Source of the DNA: Valencia hispanica | Taxonomy: Eukaryota > Chordata > Actinopteri > Cyprinodontiformes > Valenciidae | Assembly: GCA_963556495.2 (NCBI GenBank) | Contig: OY747713.1 | Location: forward strand, 31,752,961 to 31,816,960 | Length of the DNA: 64,000 bases | Reading direction: 5' to 3' | Shown here: positions 37,020 through 50,538 of the stretch, in pieces | Layout of the letters: every line of letters starts with the position of its first letter | How positions within the stretch are numbered: position 1 is the stretch's first letter | Position numbers and translations under genes: made by a program | The notes under the pieces: generated by a model | Told to the model about the DNA's origin: nothing | Databases searched by the model: none | The model's input: the letters and a program-made list of their open reading frames with translations, nothing else

Positions 37020-37770
37020 AAAATGGGTTGAATAAGTATTTAACATGTAAATGTTTTTTTTTTTCATCGTTTATTCAGTTTTATGAAGTTTGCCAGAAAC
37101 CATAAGCTGGAAGACAGCCCACACTTGGAAAATTCGCTTTTTGGATTAGTGTTTGTGGGGTGACGTGGAGAACCTTTCTCATTTTAAACACGATGTGTGC
37201 AATGACATCCAAAGAGTTCATCTTTTGTGCTTATCTGACCAGATTATATTCTCCCAGTATTTCACTGCCATGCTCAAATCTTCTGCAGAAAACTTTAAAC
37301 AAGCTATAATGAACTTTTTTTCCAGTGCATTCTTGTGCAGTGAGGGTATTGTGGTTAAGTGCATTATTTATTGTTTTCGAAGGACAGATTGCACCTTGAA
37401 ATTACAGATCTCTCTGAAGAAGTGTACACAAAATTTTTTGGGGGATTATTCTTTTCACTCCTGTGTCTTATGATCCTTTCACTTCCGGATTGTGGCTGTA
37501 GTAACCATTCAGTACATTCCACTGCAACATTCAAAAGTTTAGAACTGAAACTGCAACCATTGCCATTAATATGCTTTGCAACAGTGAGATTTGTTTTTGC
37601 TTTAACTGATTGTATTACCTTTTTTATTTCTTTGATTATCATTGGTAATCAGTTAATATCAAACGAACGGATACTGATTTACAAATAGAAGCTGGTGGGG
37701 CTTTCTAAACACTGGTATATTTCAGCTGTTTTCTAAGCTTTTTGTGCCTTTTCAAGCACATCCTTTTCTT
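37020..37770 (-). mobile_element. Tc1 relic of a distinct family
   Basis: Landmarks match a common fish Tc1 read in antisense: 'ttctcccagtatttcactgc', 'gttaagtgcattatttattg', 'gattattcttttcactcctg', 'cactgcaacattcaaaagtt' and 'aatatgctttgcaacagtga'. All transposase frames are broken. Limits are approximate. Confidence 0.75.
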
Positions 37771-38484
37771 TCCTGCCTTCATTGCAATGCCAATAACTTC
37801 ATTCGTGGACTAATTTGCTTTGATCATAATGATGACAATAATAATTGTTTACAATTAATTATAATAAATTACAATTCTGTCTTCTGGTCAGTATACAGGT
37901 AAAGGCCAAAAAAACAAACAAACTCAAACACCTTAACAATAATAATAATAAATAAATAAAAGTAATTCCATAATAGCAACTTTGTGGAATAGAATGTACC
38001 AACCAGTATGAAAAGTGCATTCAGTACATCTAATGAGTTCTTGTTCTTGTGTGAACTTCAGTTCTGTGAGTGTACGCGTAAACTCAAAATAACTTTTTCT
38101 TCTTCTGAAAGAAGGGTGTGAGGCCGCCACAGCTCTGAAGAAGAAATTGTTTCAGGTTGTACTAATTGCTCTTCGGGTGGCAGTGGTTCAAACAGGGGAA
38201 AGGGTGTGTATTTTTCTTTATTGTACTTTTCGCATATTTGCTGGCAGAGGCATTCTCCAAGATGAGGAGCGCCAACGCCGCGATAAACTTAAGGCAACAT
38301 TCAGCACACGATGAGGCAGATATTTTAATCTTTGGTTTATTTCAGCTCATTTTTGAGGCAGAGTGGCACAGTTTAACACATTTAAAGAACAATTCTTGTT
38401 TCACATTTTTAGCTAAATTGTTTTGGAGGCATGCAAATGCTTAAATCAAGTTAAGGCTCAGAAACCACAAAGTCTTGTCCTTCA

Positions 38485-40178
38485 CAGAGTCTTGCAAAAA
38501 TATTCATACTTGTTGAACTTTTGTACAGTTTATTAAGTTATGGCTACCACCTTCAATATATTTTATTTGGATTTTATGTAATAGACCAATGGAAAGTTCT
38601 GTATAACTATGAAGTGCAATGAGAAAGATGCATTGTTCTTTTAAATGTGGCTTGCATTTTTATTTAATCATCAAGAGTTAATACTTTATCCACCTTTCTC
38701 TCCAATTACAGCAGCAAGTTATTTAGGGTATGTACCCCAAATGACTCTCACATCAGCTGCACATCTAGGGACAAAATTGTTTACCCATTCTTCTTTTCCA
38801 AATGGCTCAATCTCATAAAGAACTTTTCTAAACACCAATCTTTGAGTCTTCCTACAAATGCTTAATTAGATATAGCTCTGGATTTTAGGCCATTCTTACA
38901 CACAAATATGCTTTGATCTCAGCAATTTAATTGTAGATCTGACTTTATATTTAAGGCTGTTGTCTTGCTAGAATCTCTTCCTCAGTCTCAAGTCTTTTGC
39001 AGGTTTTCTTTTTCCAATTCTGTATTTAGCTCCACCAAATTTCCCAACAGCTTTGTTAAGGTTCCCTGTTCCTAATAAATTACATTCAATTCAATTCAGT
39101 TAATTTACAAACTGCCAATTCACAACACATGTCATCTCAAGGCACTGTACAACTCATTTCAATTCAGTCGTACATACATTCCATTAAGTCCGTCAGGTCA
39201 TTATTCCAATCAGTTTCAAAGTTTTCTGTCGAAGGAAACCCAGCAGATTGCATCAAATCATTGACTTGCAGCATTCACCCCTCCTGGACGAAGCAACAGT
39301 TGCCAGTGTGAGTGTGTGCTGAACAAAAGCACACACACTGCATGATAATGCCAACACAATGATTCACCATATGCACTCTTAGTTTTTTTCCAGACACTGT
39401 GTTTTGCATAGAGGCCACAAATTACATTTTGTTTACATCTGGTCAGAGGACCTCTTTCCACATGCTTGCTGTATCTCCTAAATGACTTGTTGTGAACTTC
39501 AAAAAGGACCTTATATGGCTTTCTTCCAACATTTGTTTTGTGGCAGATTTTGTTAAAAGGGAACAATAATGACAATCCTGTTATGAGATTCTTCCATCTG
39601 AGGTGTGGATCGCTCCAGCTCTTCTAGAAATACCATAGGACTGTTGGACGTTTCTTAATAATGATCTCCTTTAGAGGCTTGTCAGTTATGTGGAACAGCA
39701 CTCTGAGAGATTCAAAGTCTCAGAAATTGTTTTCTAGCCTAACCCTGCTTTAAACTTCGCCACAGCATTATCTCCAACTTGTCTGGTGTGATCTGTTGTG
39801 ATGCTCTTTGTTCACTAATGTACTCTTACAACTTTTAAGAACCATTACAGAACAATTATATTTATAATGACATTTAATTACTGGCGGGGGGGACCTCTTT
39901 CTCTGTTCTGGTGACTTTTGAAGGCATTTGGTTGAAATGGTTTTTATTTAGGGCTAGCAGATTGAAGGGGTCTGAATAAATGCACACATCACTGCAGTTT
40001 TTGTATAAAGAATTTTGAAAACTCTGTTTCACCTTCTGCAAGCTTCTTCTTTAGGTGCTACTCCAGGTTGGTTTATTACAGAACATTCTGATAAAAATGC
40101 CAGTTGTGGTTGCTTTTTGACAAAATGTGAAAAGTTTATGATTTATGAATACTTCTGCAAGGTTCTATAATTGTGAGA
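38485..40178 (-). mobile_element. Tc1 relic with inner insertion
   Basis: The ends are 'gtcttgcaaaaatattcata' and '...cttctgcaaggttctat'; the family is that of 4545-5795. Antisense transposase blocks are visible, for example the region complementary to the GYTPNDSHISCTSR-like N-terminus near 38720-38800. It is interrupted at about 39068-39300 by another repeat that starts 'ttcaattcaattcagttaat' and contains 'cacaacacatgtcatctcaaggcactgtac', a common teleost repeat. Confidence 0.75.
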
Positions 40179-42740
40179 AGAGGTACAGTTCCTGTGTACT
40201 CGGTTCTTTTAAAAACGTTGACTGTCCTTGTGGTGTCAAGAACTAAATAACTGTCTCCGCATTTCTAAATCAGATGATCCATGTTCCTTCAGCATTGTAG
40301 CCATTGGGGTAGGGTACACAACTTTAAGTATATCAAAGTTGCAGTTGAGGCTGAAGTTGTTTAGAGAGTGTAAGATTCATGGGGCTTAACGCCGCCGGAT
40401 GCCTTTAGTGATCAGTTTTTGAGTTGTATTTGTGCGATTGACATGTTGTGACTGATTAATTTGCAGCTCTATGATTCATAAACACAAAAGCGTTTTTCCA
40501 AAGACGTTCTTGCACTTGTCCAGTGCTTGACTCAAAATTTGAGCCATTACTAGATCATAATTCTGTTTTTGTTCTTACTTTACACATCAGCGTAAAAATT
40601 TTTCTGAAAAATAGTAAGTGTAAAATAGGCTTGGGCCTTTTGACATTTGACTTTTACAAACATAGTATTCATGAAAGAATATTCTGATAATAGAGGAATA
40701 ATTTAATCTTAACCAATAGGTTCCCAATTAGATTTCCCCACCGTCAACAAATCAACTCTTCAGTCATGCATGTTACAAAGCAGGATTTCAAACCACCGTC
40801 ATTGACCGGAACTGAAACCACATTTTTCCTATTTTTCCAACCCTTGTGGGAGACTGGTTTCCCCACGTGACAGTGAGCGTTTACCAAGGAGAAAAGGTTT
40901 TGGTGTGTGTTGTGTTGTTTTGTTTTGACCGAAAGACAACTGTTTCCAGGTACAGAAACAAAAACACCTGGAGGAAAGACCTTTCGCAATTAAAGACACT
41001 GTTTCAAAATCTCTGGACGGAATCAGCCATTCTCCACATGCTTTTATGTCTCAGTGGAATCTCTTGTAAAAGTATTCTCTGATATGGAAGAAATTGCCTC
41101 AAAGCAAGATGTGGTATCGCCACAAGGAGGTAATGTTTGTTTAACAGATTCTTATCTAAAAATTCTTGCATTGATATTTTTACTTCATCTGATGTAGTTA
41201 AAGTTAATGATCAACCGTTAGTGAAACTAGCTGTAGTATTTTGCAGAAGAAAATAGATTAGGTGATTTGGGACAGAGCTCTGCAGCAGCAACATTTTGAA
41301 GTGAGACGTTGAGATGACAAAAAAGGATTTCAGTGTTGTTTGGTGCAAAATAATCTTAATTTCATATTGGTTGTAGGTACAAACTTAGCAAAGTTACTCT
41401 TTTGAAACATTATACATTTTTAAAGTTAACTTTAAACCATTCTGCACGATATTTAAAGCCATCATTTTTTTTATAATTTTACAATTTGAAAAAAAGTTCA
41501 GTCAGTCTCAGTTCTCGAAAATCAGTCTACGGTTTCTTTCTTCATGTGTTTTTTTGTCTTTACAGTCAAAATATGCATCCATGGCTACCTTTGTCTAAAT
41601 GAAGGGAGAATGAAACACACAGAGTAACAGACACATCAGCTCTGCAGAGTTTCGACTGGGATGACAGATGGGAGGGAGTCCCCCAGGTATGCAGGCCACC
41701 AGTCTGTCACAGGAGAGCAGTGGATTATATCAGTGGAGCAGTGGAGGTGGCACACATTCCTGGAGCCAAAGCCATTAATTTTACTCTCACTTCAGGAGAG
41801 AAAGAGAGAGACAGAAACACACTACCTGGCTTCCTCCCTCCTCCCTCTGTGTCTGGGTTTGTTCTGGTGCTCAATCTTGGCAACAACCCAAACAGACTGA
41901 AACCGCTCAGGGATTCCAAGGTCAATAGCTATTGGCAGCGTAACATCACTTCTAGGAGATTTAATTTCTTTGTTAAAAAGATATAATGAGACAATTTCAC
42001 ATATATTATACAGGGGAGCAGAGAAAACGTATGCATTAGCCATATTTTAGTAGGGACTCAACACTGCACCATAAATGTAAGAAATTTCAACAAAAAACTG
42101 AGCATGTCCTATTAATCAGGCTCATACTATTTAATACACAGAACTATGGTGTTTGATATGTGTTGTTGATGGTGTTATATTAATAAAGATGTTATTTTTA
42201 ATACATTATATACAAAACTAATATGTCATGATAGTGAGATTTTAATCCAGTGTCTGATAAAATAGGCTCTGACTTCTATATGGGTAGTTAAAATCTAACC
42301 TTTTCAAGATATTATAAAAGTTTCATAAATAAAAGACACCCACTGCATGGCTTTTTGTTACTCACTTCTGTAAAGTACATATGTGTTACACAAAGTCCGG
42401 TCGATGTTAGCATTGCTATTTTTTTTAATGTCGCAAAATATTCCTGTTCCTACAGCAGATGTGGACATAAACAATAATGGCAGACTATTCAAGAGCTTTA
42501 ATGCATGGCTCCTAAAATACTGGAACCGTAAAGGTTGCATCAGAGTAGTAGTGATTTACAATGGGAGTTAGTTAGGAACAACAGAGATAAAACAGGTATC
42601 AGGCCCACTTATGTCCTCTTTTAGGTGAATCTATCAGAGCTGCAATAATATGATTTTAACACTAAGGCCAGCTTAAAATCATTGTAGATAAGCTCCAGTT
42701 AGCTGAGTGTAACCTGTTTTTATCTACAGTAATTTAACCC
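40179..42740. other. Intergenic, nothing recognised
   Basis: No convincing exon. Frames around 41661-42043 overlap on both strands and lack protein-family similarity, so I treat them as chance. Confidence 0.35.
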
Positions 42741-42759
42741 CCCTGCTGAATAAAGAACA

Positions 42760-43105
42760 ATGTCCCCACCGCCCTGCTCCACTCCTTTGTATGGCGAGCG
42801 ACAGCCTAAACATAATTTGGCTCCGCGGCTTGGGTTGGGTAAACCTGATACAAAGGAGTCTTTTTTGCGTTATCTGTCGCGGAAGAGGCTCGAGCTCCCA
42901 CGGGGTGTGTTGCCACGCAACCGTAAGCCCCACCCACAGCCGCTCTGGACTCACCTGGGCAGTTCTCACGTGACGCGCCGGGTTCGGCCAATCGGGAGCG
43001 AAACCAGGTACTGCTAGATGAAGTTTCGGGCGGAAACTCGTTGGTTCGGAGGAGGGCAAGCCGCTCCTTATAAATATGAAAGTCAATTTTACTCAGGACC
43101 TGTTA
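42760..43105 (+). promoter_or_regulatory. prr15: prr15 core promoter
   Basis: A GC-rich island in an AT-rich surround. A TATA box TATAAATA lies at 43069-43076, preceded by a CCAAT motif (gccaatcggg, about 42988), a CACGTGACGCG E-box/CRE-like site (42967-42977), CACCC boxes (about 42930) and an inverted E2F-like 'tttcgggcggaaac' (43024). Transcription would start near 43100. The evidence is motif position relative to the spliced 5' UTR exon that follows. Confidence 0.55.
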
Positions 43106-43385
43106 TACAGAAGGTGAACTGTTGAACAAGAGCCACAATAAAAGCCATACAAACCTGTGGGTTGTTTAGGAGTCTTCTGCTTTAAAATGGATTGCTCATC
43201 GACCCCTTGAAGGATTGTTGTCACTGCTGATCCAAGGTATTTGGTTTCAGAAGAAGAAGAAGAAGAAGAAGAAGAAGAAGACCTTGAGTCTTAAAAGCTT
43301 TGGAGACATCTCAGGAGTGTTTAAGATAACATTTACCCATTGGTTTGGATCCTTTTAACTGTCATCGTCTTGTTTTACGTCTCAG
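43100..43385 (+). other. prr15: Probable prr15 5' UTR exon
   Basis: Begins about 25-30 bp after the TATA box and ends at the donor cgtctcag|gtaagaagg (43386). It holds an (AAG)n run at 43250-43280. A 1.7-kb intron would follow to the acceptor at 45084-45085 (ttttacag). No coding sequence is seen in it. Confidence 0.5.
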
Positions 43386-45085
43386 GTAAGAAGGCCTTCT
43401 TTTCCTCCTATGCATATTCCTGACATGTGATTCACACTGTGATTTGCGTGTCTTTTTTCACGACTCAATAAACCAGTTGGACAGAGTGGCTAAATATGGT
43501 TACACAGGTTATTGATGGGATTAGCTGGTGAAACTTGGTCCCAGAAACCGAAAATCTCCCAAATGCAGACATTGTGAATGATCTTAACGTGGGATTAGTT
43601 GTGTTTTAAGATTGAAGATCTGGCTGCGAAGTAGAATGTCAAAGATGTTTCAAAGTTGTATTTAATAGAGATGCACCGATCAGCCGGTCCTGATATATAG
43701 CCTACTTTTTTTCAGTAAATGTTTGGAAAGCAAGAACCCCCACCATATTCTATGTACAGTACATTAACCAACCACAGAATGTATGTTTGTATGTAAATAA
43801 ATAAATAGGGATAGTAAATAAATCTTTTTCAGGTATGTGAACAGACAAGTTTGACAACAGAACTCTACTCAAAGCAGAGTATTCTTTAGTTACAGGGCAA
43901 AGCAGGCCACTGTTTAGGCCCCCCAAACCATTAGTGGCCATTAATGATGGAATTTAAGGGTGAGAATAGCCTACTATAAAATTAAATTTGTTGGTGTAGA
44001 ATAGATAAACTAGTTGTTTTTTTTAAGTGTACAATTTTAAGTGATTTATTAATGTACTGTGTGAAACAGCAAAGCACAGTTTTTATTGTTTGATTGTTGT
44101 GTTAACATAGTTACAACTGATGCTATGAGTTTAATCGTTGCTTTTTCTTTTAAGCTCACAACTTTTTAAACTCCTCTCCCACTTATCACTAAATCTGCAT
44201 TGAAATGCTGTTAGTGGTGGTAATGTTAACAGGAAGAGGTTCCCCCCGAGTCAAATTTTGCTTAAGGCTCCATACCTTTGGGCCACCCCTGTCTCAATGT
44301 TAGATCTTTTCAGTATCAGTGATGTGTTTTAAGAAGCAATTTTAAAATAAAACTGCATTGTCTACATGTCAAGACATGGTGATTAATGACATGGGTTGAT
44401 TAAGGGCTGAAAGCATTATAGCAAAATTGCTCTGTTTTATCTTTTCAAACTTGCTGTCGAAGCTTTGGTGAGACCTGTCTCACGTCATTTTTGGGTTTAT
44501 AAATGGATTCCCAAACAGCACAACAATGTTGCACTGTTTTTAGTTTAAGACCGACCAAATAAAAGGCTAGTGACATATGCTTTGTTGAATAAATGCAGAT
44601 GATGAAGACAATGTTTATCTAGGAGCGCTTCTTGGACTTAAAAAAGTTTGTTTGAGGTGCTCTTTGGATGGGAAAATTTAGTCGAAAAAGCAAGAGGAAC
44701 TCCAAGGCACTCTCATATAGAAAAAGTTAAAAAGCCTTTATTGTAGCGACTTGGTCACATTAAACCTTTCCAAAAAAAAAACTCCAACGCGTTTTGGCAA
44801 TGCAGCCTACATCAGAGAGTCAAAAAGTGCAGATAATGTCATAATTCTTTTTCAATTGCTGTTAGACTCAAAGCTTTTTCTTCTATTGGTCAGAAAAGGC
44901 CTCATTAGTGACGTTTAGTTGTTATTGTTGTTAATATTATTGCAGGTGCTTTGATAGTATTAGAAATTTTGAATCCAACACAATAGGTATTACAAAGATT
45001 ATCCCCATTTATAGATCACTGCATATGTCTCACGTTTTTATCAAATTTTTTATTATATTTTTAAAGTTCTTGGATCTTTTTACAG
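43386..45085 (+). other. prr15: prr15 intron
   Basis: Mostly unrecognised AT-rich sequence. Contains a short repeat at about 44640-44860 carrying 'ccaacgcgttttggcaatgc' followed by 'agcctacatcag'. Confidence 0.45.
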
Positions 45086-45105
45086 GCCCAAACCACCAAT
45101 TCAAG

Positions 45106-45471
45106 ATGACAGAGAAGCCCGCATGGTGGAAGGTGTTCCTACCAAAGAAAAAAAATAGTGACAAAGAACCTTCTGCCTTTGGCCCAGACTTCAACCCTTG
45201 GGCCCAGGCAGATATTTTGAAAGACCCTACGCGCACCCCCAAGTTATCCACCATCGACCAGTCCATTCCCGCGCAAGGCACCAACCTCCTCAGTGACGAA
45301 ACCTTCGACGACTCCAAACTGGATTCGGTTTTCAATGAGCAGACGTGCCGCAGGAACATGAAGGTGTCCCGCTCGGGTCGGTTCAAGGAGAAGAGGAGGC
45401 CGCGCACGATTCTTGCCATCGACGAGAAGGCGAGGGAAGGTGCAGCTTCAGGGAAGGAGGACAAACTGTGA
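45106..45471 (+). CDS. prr15: Proline-rich protein 15 (PRR15 family)
   Basis: 121 residues in a single coding exon that begins at 45086 after the acceptor ttttacag; the ATG follows a 20-base leader. The open frame extends upstream to 45025, but that part is intronic. The family's two conserved blocks are present: the N-terminal MTEKPAWWKVFLPKKK and the C-terminal RRNMKVSRSGRFKEKRRPR with a basic, phosphorylation-prone core. The middle is Asp/Ser/Pro rich and unconserved. PRR15 proteins are small, largely disordered and of poorly known molecular function; expression has been linked to non-dividing epithelia. The N-terminus also resembles PRR15L; wipf3 downstream on the same strand favours prr15 by synteny with human 7p. 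Confidence 0.85.
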   Translation: MTEKPAWWKVFLPKKKNSDKEPSAFGPDFNPWAQADILKDPTRTPKLSTIDQSIPAQGTNLLSDETFDDSKLDSVFNEQTCRRNMKVSRSGRFKEKRRPRTILAIDEKAREGAASGKEDKL

Positions 45472-45474
45472 TCC

Positions 45475-47700
45475 TGGGGAGAGGGCTCTGTGTAAAAAGA
45501 CTGCTTCACAGTATTGCTTCAGAAGAAGGAGTGGGATTTAAATAGCTGAAGTAACTTTTGTCTCGCGAGACATTGTTCTGTACAGAATGTTGGCGAGGAT
45601 GTTCATGTGGGTTTTATCTCAATAATGCAGAATTCTGTATATGAGCTGAAATGTATATTTAAGATGATTGGACATTCTGTAGGGTCACGTTACAGATCTT
45701 TCATGTTATTGAACCATTTTGCACGCTGTCACAAAAATGTCACAAACACAACTTAAAGGACAAATGTGAAAAGCAATGGAGCACTTATAGCTTGTCCCTC
45801 ATGGGCATTGGCCAGTATGAGATTCTCCCGCCATGAAAATATTGAGTAAATGGTATTAACATAAAAATGTAAAACAAAAAAATACAGTCTATTTGCGTAC
45901 TGGCGACCTGTCCAGGGTTTACTCCGCCTCTTCCTCAGTGACCCATGGAGATAGGCACCACCCACAAAACAGGCCTACAATCCTTTTCTTACTTGCCAGC
46001 TGTAGTTTAAATCAGCAATATCTTAACAAGATTTATGGGTGGGACTGCTTTAGTTTCCACACCTAAAACTAGCCACTGTTTCTGCAATCAGAAATAATTC
46101 CAAATAAATTTGTCTTTTTGGTTCGCAAAAAAAAAAGGTAGCCCACTTTCAGCAAGCTGATCACCAGTGGACAGCAGCAGCTGGGGGAGAGGCAGCACTC
46201 CATACCATCAAATATTTTTTTTAAATGAATGCTAAAATGCTACTAATATTTTTTTAAGATGAAGGATTGTGCAAGTTTTTTCAAGGCTTTCGCAAAAACG
46301 TCTGACTCTAAGCGGTATGAAGGATTCTAATGAAGATGAATCAGATGCACAACACTTACCAGCAAAAAGTAGAAGCTATTTTTATGAAGGATTAAATTAA
46401 ATCAGGCATATTTTATAAGGTTTGTTACAAAGCTGCCTCTACTGAAAATATGCTTTTGATATCCAGATGAAGATATGAGATGTGATATAAAAATAAAAAA
46501 AAGTGGCTGTGTAGTTTTGATCACCTCTGAATGCTTGATGTGAAGGTAAAAATGAGAAATAAATCTGCGACAGCTGACTGCACCGGTGTGTGTGTCTCTT
46601 TGTGCTTTAATATCCGATGAGTGTCTAACCTGAACATTTAAAGGTAAAGTTGGTGTTTTTTCTGTCCCCTCAACTGGACAGAGCATCATTTTGTGTTGTT
46701 TTTGGAAAAGAAAAGCAAAAATTCAGAACAAATGCAGGAAAAATCTGTCCTTTTGTTGGCCATTGATGGCTAATGAATTAATCTTATGGAAGCAACCATA
46801 TGGTCAGGGCCTGCAGCATATGTCAAACCTATGCTTCAGGTAGGATCTTACCTGTGCTGCTGCATTCCTCTGTAGCTGCTACAGTTTAAGGTGTGTGTCT
46901 GCATACAGTGTGTATAAGGGTTATGAAGGATTGTTTCTTTGAAACCACATTAGCAATATTTTGGGTTTATCTCACAGCACTTAAGGCGCAACAGGTTAAA
47001 CAAGAGCTGGATTCTTTGAAGATGAATGGGCATAGTGAAGGCGAGATGTAATGGCATATTTGCAACACAAGAGGGCAAACTTGTGTCAACCTCTCATGGT
47101 AGTGAGGGTGGAAAGGAGAGGATGGAATAGGTTCAAAGTATTCATAAACTTCAGGATTTGAATACGATAATTGCATTTCCACCGACTACGTTACACATTA
47201 AAACGATTAAATCCCCATGTGTTATTTAAAGTGACAAACCCCTCTCTCACACCATTGGCCCCTTGTTTGTTATGTGGCGTTAAGGTGTGGCTTGGCGCTG
47301 TGCGCCTCCTGCAGAGCGCCTTTGGGAAAATTAAACACAACTGCTGCTGAGTTGGACAAGCGCTACACGAGCTGGGCGCATTCACCGTGGCCACAGATAT
47401 GAGATAAAAAGGTTTATTCAAGAGATGATATGAAGGTGTTTACAGGGCCTAAATAGGAATGCACTCATCTGACTAAAAAATAACTTTGTCACGGTCCCGT
47501 TATGAAGAGTACACCATGAGGACACAACTGTGCTGAGCTCTGTAGCACCAAAGTTGTCTCTGCTGGAAGGTTATTTTTTGCAAGGTAAGGTCTTTCCTTA
47601 ACCATTACACAGTTTTATGCCACAAGTGGATGTTTTTTATTATTATTCTGCAAACCAATTAAGCCGAAATTTCAATTTATTTCTCTTTAAATAAAGCAAC
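45475..47700. other. prr15 3' flank and intergenic
   Basis: The 3' UTR of prr15 starts here. An 'aaataaatt' poly(A)-type signal lies near 46102 and another at about 46556; which is used cannot be told. No other gene or named repeat. Confidence 0.4.
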
Positions 47701-47704
47701 AATT

Positions 47705-49075
47705 ACAGTGCCTTGCAATAGAATTAACTCTTCTTGCACTTTCCCGCATTTTGTCATGTGACAACCACAAACGAGTGTGATTTCAATGCAGGAAATTATG
47801 TAATAGAAAAACACAAATTATCACATTCATGTGAAGTAAAAAGACAATGATACATTATTTTCAATTTTCTTTAACAAATGAAAAGAGTGGCTTGTATTTG
47901 CATTCAGCTTCCTGCTTTCGCTGCGGTTACTGCAGCAAGGATGCTTATGGAACAGCTTTACAGCTACAGACCAAAATCTATGCATATTCTTCTTTGCAAA
48001 TTATCCCAGACTCAGTCAGATATGATCAAAGATGTCTGGGGACATTAGTTTTCAAGTCTTGCCACAGTTTCTGAATTGGATTTAAGTCTGGGATTTGATT
48101 GGGCTATTCTAACACATCATCTAGCTTTAAACTTACCCATCCCATGATTGCTCTGTATATATTTTTGGGTTGTTGTCATGCTTAGAGGTGGTCCTCTGTC
48201 CCAGTCTCAAATCTTTTAGCTGCTTCTTACAGGTTTAGTTGCCATGTATTTATCTCCAGCTGTCTTCTAAAACTCAAATTTGACACACCCCTGTCTCTGC
48301 TAAAGAAATGCAGCCCCACAGCATGATGCTGCCACTGTCATGTTTCATAGTGAGAAGGCGATGTGTAGTTTTAATATTCTGCCACACATAATATTTTGTA
48401 TTTAGTCAAATAGGGACATTTTAGTCTCATTTGACCCCTTTTTCCAAATCTTTACGTGTTTCATGGCGGATCGCAAGACTTCTGAAGGATCTTTTTCCAT
48501 AATAGTTTTTGTTGTTGCCACTCCACCATAAAGGCCAGGTTTGTGGACTGAGTGACTAATAGTTGTCCTTTTAGGAGATTCTCCCATCTGAGCTGCAGAT
48601 CTTTGTGGCTGCTGTAGAGTTACCACATGCATCTTGGCCACTTCTCTGATTCATATTCTTCTTGCCTTGCTTGTCAGTTTAGCTTGACATCCATCTCTTT
48701 GGCAGGTTTGCAGCTGTGTCATACTCTCTCCAGTGTCAGATGAACACCGCTCTGTGAGATGTTTACAGCTTGAGATATAGTTTTATAACGTAAACCTCCC
48801 TTAAACTGCTCCTCTGTCTCTATGTTGCTGTTTGTTCTCTAACAAACCTTTGAGACCTTCACAGAACAGCTGGACCTAGGCTTCTTTTAAAGGCAATTGG
48901 TTGCACAGGATTTTTTTAGGGATCTCAGAGTAAGTTTTTGTTAAACAAACCAAAAGCCATGTAACATTTACCTTTCATATTGAAGTCATGCACTATTTTG
49001 TGCCCCTAAGAAGCTAAATCGAGCAAATTAGAAGCTATAAGTCACACAAAGCATTGCATGAATATTGACCTATGC
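47705..49075 (-). mobile_element. Tc1 relic
   Basis: Starts 'cagtgccttgcaatagaatt' and shows antisense landmarks of the 4545-5795 family: 'gtgtgatttcaatgcaggaa', 'cagccccacagcatgatgct' at 48311 (complement of the AASCCGA block), 'cttttaggagattctcccat', and 'tctgtgagatgtttacagctt'. The minus frame 48641-48402 holds HVVTLQQPQRSAAQMGES, a scrap of the family. The right end is near 49060. Confidence 0.8.
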
Positions 49076-50521
49076 ATTCTGGCTAACACTGATCATGGTT
49101 GTTTTGTTTTGTCTTTCTTAAATCCGGTGTTTGCTATCGGTTGAAATGACGTGGACATTTTTATTTTGCTGTAATGACTCTAATCATGCAAATCTGACAA
49201 GCAATCCAAACTCAGAATGCTTTTGTCATTCGAAACTGAGTATGCTGACACTTAACATGACTTTTCATTATTCAGAGGACTGTGTTTTTTTTAATTTTTA
49301 TCCAGAATATTTTCATTTTTGGTTGTTTTCCTGCCTAAAATGTAAAAAAAAAACGGCAATATTATCTTTCCTTACATAATTGTTTAACAGTATTGAAGAA
49401 TATTTGTGCAAATTTTTCCATTACTAATTAGAGCATTGCAGAAAGATAGAAATAACCATTGCACCTATTTCAAATGCAACATGTGTTGGATGTCACATAA
49501 AAATGTTCCGTATTCAGGCTGAATCTGCAAACAGTTCCAGTTACTTGTCTGAGTCATATGAGCTCTTCTTTGTCTCAAGGAGCCCGAACAACCTTCGGGG
49601 TGACCGATTACAAAGACTGGTGAAGACAGTGTACGTTCACTCTCCACAGCACCTGCTCAGCTAAGGCTCAGCTGACCGGTGCTCAGCGTTTGGCCCTTTA
49701 ACACATCTAAACAGTGTCACAGATGCTCCTCGAGACTGTTGTAAAGACAGAATTAGCAACAGTGGACAGTCTGCCAGTTGCAAACATGCAGAGCGTGAAC
49801 TGTGCACATATAAACAGAGAGGACAAGGGAGCTTCATTTAGCAACAACACAGGTCCTGTTCTGCGTTTATTGAATTGCTAAGGAGGAGCAGGAGCAAATT
49901 CCACAGAGGGATGAGTGTGCAAAAACATCAGGATGCTTTCAGTCCAACTTGTCTAAAACGTCTGTCAGTGAGCAGATGTCTCAGAGACTTTTACAGGACC
50001 ATGTTGGTTAGAACCTGCTGACACCATCCTGGAACTCAGCGACAGTGGTTCGCTGATTAGAAGACATCCTGGATGTAGCCACATAATGCTGAGTATATTC
50101 AGGAAAAAAGGAACAATATGTTTGTACAGGTCCTCTTCCTCTAGTCTTTCCTCGATGTGCTATCCATCCAGTAACTGCCCTAGGAGTCTTTCGTCACACA
50201 GCGACTAAAGGGTAGGGGTCCAGTGCTTTTCACACAACGCTCCCCATTGTTCCCATCCCAAGCCCAGCCACAGGGCATTGTGGGAAGGAGAGTTAGATAG
50301 GAGGCGAAGAGTTGTCATGTTTCTGTGGAGAGGATGGAGCGCGCTCTGTTTCCTGTTTTGTGCTGTATGGCTCTTCCTGTGCAGGAAAAAGGCCAGGAGG
50401 TCATCAGATACAGCCTCCTTGACACAGTAGCACTCCATGATGACAAAATGAAATATAGAGATCACCAGTAGCTACACTGAAAATGCAGTTGTGGTAACAA
50501 AGTGTGCATTGTCTTCTGCAG
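49076..50521. other. wipf3 upstream region, no exon fixed
   Basis: The first coding exon of wipf3 opens with an acceptor, so a 5' UTR exon must lie upstream, but I cannot place it. A 'catataaacagagagg' motif at about 49807 could be a TATA box; this is only suggestive. Confidence 0.3.
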
Positions 50522-50538
50522 GTATCTGAAGCTTTGGT

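Noticed and set aside
41661..42043. Overlapping frames on both strands
   Set aside because: No family similarity, no splice context, and neighbouring frames overlap on opposite strands.
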